From contig CM028922.1 in assembly GCA_016801845.1 (NCBI GenBank), positions 4,953,501-5,017,500 of the forward strand: 64,000 nucleotides of DNA, in the 5' to 3' direction. The position numbers and the translations under genes were made by a program. The stretch is from Polydactylus sextarius (Eukaryota; Chordata; Actinopteri; Polynemidae). This document shows, in pieces, positions 61,001 through 64,000 of this stretch. The notes beneath the pieces were generated by a model. The model was not told the DNA's origin and made no database searches. It saw only the letters and a program-made list of their open reading frames with translations. Within the stretch, counting starts at the first letter, position 1, and each line of letters opens with the position of its first letter.

Positions 61001-63989
61001 TATGGAGCTTTGTGGCTGAAGGCTTGGAGGATGTATGGGTGTATTGGGAAGCAGCACCCCAGTTGAACCAGTCAGCTCTGAGCGAACCACAGCCTCGGGC
61101 TGGACATTAGGAAGAGCTTGGGGTTTTGGGTGAGGAGGAGCTTGTACATTTCTAGGATGACAGAAAAAGAAACTATGACTTGAACTTAAACAACACAACA
61201 TTTGAAGCATTTAAATTTTGGCCTTCAGCTCCACAACTAAGGACAATCTTTTATTCTACTATTATTATTGTCACTATTTATTCTAAATTTGTTATTGCCT
61301 AATGTTTAAGAATTACTGTGAACTATAACTACAGAAATAAATGACATAACATAAGACATAAGACACTTCAAACCATTTACACAATCACATAGATTTTTCC
61401 AAATAAATTAAAGAAGAAACAGTAAAAACTCACAAAGAGGTGGAACTGGACAAATCTTCGATGTTTTCTGAAAGTTCCAGATCAGCGAGTTTTAAACTCT
61501 GAAAAGAATAAAAAAAAATAGTTATTTGTGTTTTGCCATTGATGACATAAAGTAGATGAATAATGGAAATACTAAATCACTTTATGAATATTCACCATAT
61601 CAGGTGTGCAGATGTTCTCAGAAAAGTTTCCATGTGAAACAGAGGATGACATCTCCAATCCCTCACTGTCACTTTTACCTACATATGTCAAACACAATTA
61701 ATATTGTCTGTTATAAACATCCTTTATGAATTCCAGAAAATGTTATGACGCCAGAGTATTTTTGTATCAAACCTTCTTTTTCAGGTGTAACATCTAAGTC
61801 ATCAAGAGATGGGTTCTGTGACCTGAACTGTCTCTGCTGAGTGAGTTGATCCTGATCAATGGGAAGAGGCGTCCTGTTGCAGGTCAGTTCCTCTGGTTCA
61901 TCTGTACAAGAACCACTGCAGGGAAACAAAATAGTAAATAAATACTGTAGAGTCTTGAATAAATACAGTAAATACAAAAAACATAAAGTAAAGTAAAGTA
62001 ATTTTACTTCTTCAGCATGACAATGTGTCCAATCACAGTGATAAAGGGGAAGAAAATCTCTAATAAACTATGCACACACTGTCCACAGCTGAATTTTATC
62101 AGATCAAATTTTAAGATACTTGTTCAATAGAATTCTGAAATGTATAGCACAAACTTGGCACTCACATTGATAGCTGTGCCTCTTGTTGTAGATTGTAATC
62201 AAGACCAGTGATGGGAGTGTTGGCTGATGCAGGGTATCCTGTATCAACACTGCTCTCTCTCTCCCTCTCTCTCTCCAGTTTTTTGTCCACCTCAGGTTGC
62301 AGCACAGGAGCTACAGTCCATTGTGTTTCTGGAACTTGGATGTGTGCGCTGTAGTGATCTGTCCCGAGCAGAGCACTGTACCTCCACTCCAGTAAGCTGA
62401 GAGACGTAAGGACAGCAGGTGCTGAGGCTTTGACACGAATCACTACTCCTTCATCAACTGTTCCTCCAATCCCTCGTCCCCTCTCTTTCTTCTTTTTTCC
62501 ATGATGTCCCAGTAGCACTCTCCTATCAGCCCAGCGGACCATCCACTCCACCAACCTGCCGAGCTCTGGAAACTCAGCCTCTAATCTAGGGTCCAGACCC
62601 TGTTGCAGTTCAATTCCAGTCTCCACTGAAGTTGAGGAACCAAATATCAAGTTGTCTGATGGTTGCCTCAAGGAAAAGGCACTTTGAATAGGGCTAGCAT
62701 CTGAACCAGAATGGCCTCCTTTGATTGTTTTTGCTAAAGACGCCCCCGTTGCTGCCGGAGGCCAAACAAACCTTTTTGTCTGCCATTTCTCAGCCCAGGA
62801 AGCAAGCTGACAGACATGTTGGCTCTGGGTATGGGGGCTTCACTCCAGATGGAAGACGTTTGTTGTTCAGGTGTTGTATCATGTTTAATAGATTTGTAGC
62901 AGCAGCCAGCTCTGTACACTGGAGAGTCCTTGTGTTTTCTCCCTGGATGGTGACCTTCTCTTTGACGGCGATGAATAGTTGTCAGCACATCAAAAGTGAG
63001 AGAATGCAGCTCTTTCTCCCTCAGCTGGGAGGAGAAGCCTTTCAACAAAGGAAGTTCACTACCTGAATCTCCTCCACCAGCAGTGTCTTTCTCTAATACA
63101 TAACTGAGGAAGAGCTCCAGGAAGTTTAGATATTCTTCATCTTCCAGTTCAAACTCCCAGGTACCAACGACTGGTAGGGATGATTTCTGCTTCCCCTTGG
63201 TATCCTCTGGGGGAGTCTCTTCCTGAATGGCACTTTCAATTTTAACAGCAATCTTCTTTGGCCTGTCTCTTAATTTTTTAACTTTTTTGTCTCTGTAAAA
63301 CAAAAATAAAACAAAGCACAGAATAAGCCACGACACAAACGATACCTCAGAGTAACGGTATTGTATTCACACTGGCTACCTGGTCATGGGTTGGTGATGC
63401 TGTTCGGGAGAGATAACCTCAGATGTATTCTCTGCTGTGTCTCCATCACTGCACACTGGGGGGAACCCACAGTCAGTTAAAGTGCTGGTGCTTAGACTTG
63501 TCCCCAGCGACAGTTGCCTTAGCATGGCCATTCCATGTTTGCTGCCCCGTTCCTCCTCTTCCTCCTCCTTCTCCCACAGATGGAGCTCAAGGGGGGCCAG
63601 GTGCCTCCGCAAACGCTTCAGTTGTTTTCTCCTGAGCCTGTGTTTATCTTGAACAACAATCATCATCAACTCGTTCACCTCCTCTTCTTCTCCATCTAGA
63701 GACAGATATTAGACAAAATAACATGACAATGACCTTAAGCCTAACCCTAAAGACAGCACATATTTTTTAGGAAGTTATGTATAATAACTGATAACAACGC
63801 CTTCCAAAACCAATGTTAAAAAATTCTTTAGACATCATTAAAACTAAATTAGCACAATGATCATTTACCAGCAACAACAAGGTACAAGGACCAGTGTTAT
63901 GACACAGCTCAAAAACCATGATGGAAAAACATACTCATAACATAACTGTCACAAATGACTGGTTCATTCATGGCCATGGCCAACGTTCT
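54875..63989 (-). CDS. cplane1: CPLANE1 (C5orf42), ciliogenesis and planar polarity effector, C-terminal part; 5' end outside window
   Basis: Twenty-eight minus-strand exons join in phase to about 1,836 residues plus stop; human CPLANE1 is about 3,200, so roughly the last 57 percent is here. Features in order: acidic-basic region (EEEEEERG); EDEEYLNFLELFLSYVLEKD; Pro/Ser/Gln-rich region (residues about 580-1000 of the visible part); SMEELTSSVIGRQNAEEARL; amphipathic helix before MLVNTIENLTP; basic coiled-coil-like IWMRRKQRERLAAYQKHRQS; acidic C-terminus IDWAAIERMV. Identity rests on resemblance to the human protein as I remember it and on linkage to WDR70 and GDNF. Known for the family: it works with INTU, FUZ and WDPCP at the ciliary basal body; human mutations cause Joubert syndrome 17. 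There is no enzymatic domain. The gene is compact, with introns of 71-282 bases. Confidence 0.85.
55190..55404 (-). CDS. cplane1: cplane1 exon n-1
   Basis: Acceptor TTTTTGTCATTAG, donor GTAAGA. It encodes TSLPRDRLSQVTRRGMITDT and a Gln/Lys-rich stretch. The acceptor was chosen because it gives PVTSLPRD in phase with the preceding exon. Confidence 0.85.
55513..55646 (-). CDS. cplane1: cplane1 exon n-2
   Basis: Acceptor GGGTTACAG, donor GTACTT. It encodes VSVIDKSSLKIQSRQ and SSEDHYRRLGLHRP. The longer overlapping frame here is a shadow; this phase joins both neighbours. Confidence 0.82.
55793..55960 (-). CDS. cplane1: cplane1 exon n-3
   Basis: Acceptor TTCAATAG, donor GTATCA. It encodes FMLLEQYNQRTCEAFSLISD followed by a Pro/Ser-rich segment. 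Confidence 0.87.
56041..56096 (-). CDS. cplane1: cplane1 exon n-4
   Basis: Acceptor CGCTACAG, donor GTATGT. A 56-base exon encoding KSPNRNRATIWKTREEKEK; it is too short to show as an ORF on its own. Confidence 0.85.
56203..56374 (-). CDS. cplane1: cplane1 exon n-5, basic coiled-coil-like segment
   Basis: Encodes a highly charged helix, RRELRIWMRRKQRERLAAYQ. The acceptor is CACAGCAG, a NAGNAG pair: either AG keeps the frame, differing by one Ser (exon start 56374 or 56371). Donor GTGAGA. Confidence 0.9.
56508..56639 (-). CDS. cplane1: cplane1 exon n-6
   Basis: Acceptor ATCTCTAG, donor GTATGG. It encodes LSDTVEILDELVREGYLSLT and DLDLSTSHAAGSS. Confidence 0.87.
56736..56778 (-). CDS. cplane1: cplane1 exon n-7
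   Basis: A 43-base exon with acceptor CCGACAG and donor GTAAGT. It encodes MKDHLTDTFGISN. Phase agrees on both sides. Confidence 0.83.
56926..57111 (-). CDS. cplane1: cplane1 exon n-8
   Basis: Acceptor CTGTAACAG, donor GTAAGG. It encodes LNILTELGACEEEEEEDQED and a His/Pro-rich stretch. The 147-base intron after it is open in frame. Confidence 0.87.
57288..57387 (-). CDS. cplane1: cplane1 exon n-9
   Basis: Acceptor CTTTATAG, donor GTGGGC. It encodes LVNTIENLTPILAPDVKSPG, one of the better conserved segments. Confidence 0.88.
57539..57804 (-). CDS. cplane1: cplane1 exon n-10
   Basis: Acceptor CAACTTTAG, donor GTATTG. It encodes a Ser-rich segment and then the helix ELDAQLAALQKIADCLEMDF leading into VNSRM. 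Confidence 0.88.
57886..58129 (-). CDS. cplane1: cplane1 exon n-11
   Basis: Acceptor TTCCCTCAG, donor GTCTTT. It encodes DLHSRQFISVLDLEDKVQHH. The 81-base intron after it has no stop and is a multiple of three, so unspliced RNA would stay in frame. Confidence 0.85.
58306..58382 (-). CDS. cplane1: cplane1 exon n-12
   Basis: Acceptor TTTCCAAG, donor GTTAGA. It encodes AVQGFDEYPVQDAEEMNGIL. Confidence 0.82.
58479..58541 (-). CDS. cplane1: cplane1 exon n-13
   Basis: A 63-base exon with acceptor CTCTCTCAG and donor GTAAGT. It encodes PPTLVDKAVSASVATSCPK. Confidence 0.82.
58705..58839 (-). CDS. cplane1: cplane1 exon n-14
   Basis: Acceptor AACTCCAAG, donor GTGAGT. It encodes SFDSLLTGQRLLDKAMSTSA and ELHAFASTCKRPPE, a conserved-looking helical segment. 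Confidence 0.87.
59053..59131 (-). CDS. cplane1: cplane1 exon n-15
   Basis: Acceptor ATCTTTACAG, donor GTAGGT. It encodes an acidic segment, PKDEPVNEEPEVADEVMSEQ, then DFVIPL. Confidence 0.86.
59225..59312 (-). CDS. cplane1: cplane1 exon n-16
   Basis: Acceptor TGTTTACAG, donor GTGCAG. It encodes a basic helix QKRREEKAARERKTEVTF and RPNESIIPTQE. Confidence 0.84.
59404..59585 (-). CDS. cplane1: cplane1 exon n-17
   Basis: Acceptor CTTTCACAG, donor GTAATC. It encodes SMEELTSSVIGRQNAEEARL and RFLRVDPP, the most distinctive block I associate with CPLANE1. Confidence 0.9.
59676..60329 (-). CDS. cplane1: cplane1 exon n-18 with GC donor
   Basis: The largest exon, 218 codons, Pro/Gln/Ser/His-rich, ending LLHLDSGPKM. 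Acceptor CTTTTTTCAG. The donor is GCAAGT, not GT: using the GT four bases later would shift exon n-17 into a frame with a stop. Phase 0 on both sides. Confidence 0.88.
60419..60796 (-). CDS. cplane1: cplane1 exon n-19
   Basis: Acceptor TTGTTGCAG, donor GTAAGG; exactly 126 codons. It begins HINYMSLGEVLGASFSSLQL and continues as low-complexity Ser/Thr/Gln/Pro sequence. Confidence 0.87.
60887..61151 (-). CDS. cplane1: cplane1 exon n-20
   Basis: Acceptor TCATCCTAG, donor GTAAGA. A Pro-rich segment ending TRQRLGEDLLRLVQ, which continues the helix at the start of the next exon. Confidence 0.87.
61434..61498 (-). CDS. cplane1: cplane1 exon n-21
   Basis: A 65-base exon with acceptor CTTTTCAG and donor GTGAGT. 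It encodes SLKLADLELSENIEDLSSST, a short acidic amphipathic motif. Confidence 0.84.
61596..61678 (-). CDS. cplane1: cplane1 exon n-22
   Basis: Acceptor ATATGTAG, donor GTGAAT. It encodes KSDSEGLEMSSSVSHGNFSE and NICTPDM. Phase joins both neighbours. Confidence 0.8.
61773..61915 (-). CDS. cplane1: cplane1 exon n-23
   Basis: Acceptor TTCCCTGCAG, donor GTTTGA (weak). It encodes DEPEELTCNRTPLPIDQDQL and NPSLDDLDVTPEKE. Confidence 0.83.
62166..62700 (-). CDS. cplane1: cplane1 exon n-24
   Basis: Donor GTGAGT is clear. It encodes EFPELGRLVEWMVRWADRRV and SLSLLEWRYSALLGTDHYSA, conserved-looking helices. The upstream limit is uncertain: 62700 (acceptor GGTTCAG) is preferred, but 62733 and 62655 also keep phase with alternative donors of the previous exon. 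Confidence 0.82.
62772..63292 (-). CDS. cplane1: cplane1 exon n-25
   Basis: Acceptor GTTTTACAG is strong. It encodes TWEFELEDEEYLNFLELFLS, YVLEKD and ELHSLTFDVLTTIHRRQREG. The 3' limit is uncertain: donor AAG/GTTTGT at 62771 gives a 71-base intron, while GTGAAG (exon end 62844) or GTCTTT (62742) also keep phase. Without splicing the frame ends at TAG 62734-62736. Confidence 0.83.
63380..63695 (-). CDS. cplane1: cplane1 exon n-26
   Basis: Acceptor GTCTCTAG, donor GTAGCC. It encodes VNELMMIVVQDKHRLRRKQL and a Glu-rich run, then a Ser/Thr-rich region. Confidence 0.87.
63935..63989 (-). CDS. cplane1: cplane1 exon n-27, tentative
   Basis: A 55-base candidate between acceptor TTATATAG and donor GTATGT encodes TLAMAMNEPVICDSYVM. 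Its phase (0 in, 1 base out) is the one required by exon n-26. It is short and its acceptor lies within 11 bases of the window edge, so it is the least certain exon. Confidence 0.5.
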
Positions 63990-64000
63990 CTATATAAGTT

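Noticed and set aside
62725..63066. 113-residue plus-strand ORF across cplane1 exon n-25
   Set aside because: Antisense of a confirmed exon with no features of its own.

Overview
The window is nuclear DNA from a vertebrate, almost certainly a ray-finned fish. It carries spliced genes with GT-AG introns, many of them only 70-180 bases long. Dinucleotide microsatellites are frequent, and three genes can be named from their proteins. The species cannot be read from the sequence. The named genes are gdnf (plus strand, complete), wdr70 (minus strand, complete) and the 3' part of a large gene that I read as cplane1 (human C5orf42; minus strand, running off the right edge).

Layout. Bases 1-7.3 kb hold no recognisable gene, only microsatellites and the upstream flank of gdnf. 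A TATA box at 7418 sits inside a 13-base inverted repeat. It probably starts a non-coding first exon ending at 8250 that contains short upstream ORFs. The gdnf protein is encoded in two exons (9210-9414 and 13133-13683) and has 251 residues. Its 3' UTR of about 2.5 kb contains a long TA/GATA tract and ends near a poly(A) signal at 16225. About 2 kb of gene-free DNA separates it from the 3' end of wdr70, so the two genes are convergent.

wdr70 fills 18.6-54 kb on the minus strand. I placed all 18 coding exons. They join in phase into a 656-residue WD-repeat protein that follows the human protein (about 654 residues) end to end. Three introns (6.9, 8.1 and 6.3 kb) make up most of the gene. They hold no recognisable nested gene, but they do contain motif clusters (a perfect DR2 retinoid-type element and a group of PBX-HOX-like sites) worth testing as long-range regulators of gdnf.

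From 54.4 kb to the right edge lies the compact cplane1 3' half: 28 exons in 9.1 kb giving about 1,836 C-terminal residues. It includes one GC-AG intron, one NAGNAG acceptor, one very short intron with ambiguous junctions, and two introns that stay open in frame. Its 3' end is under 1 kb from the wdr70 start.

Functionally the three genes are unrelated: a secreted neurotrophic factor, a nuclear WD-repeat protein linked to DNA-break repair, and a ciliary basal-body protein. Their linkage is old vertebrate synteny (human 5p13). Compared with the human order as I recall it, NUP155 is missing between WDR70 and CPLANE1, and CPLANE1 is flipped. I found no rRNA, tRNA, CRISPR, intact transposon or clearly new system.
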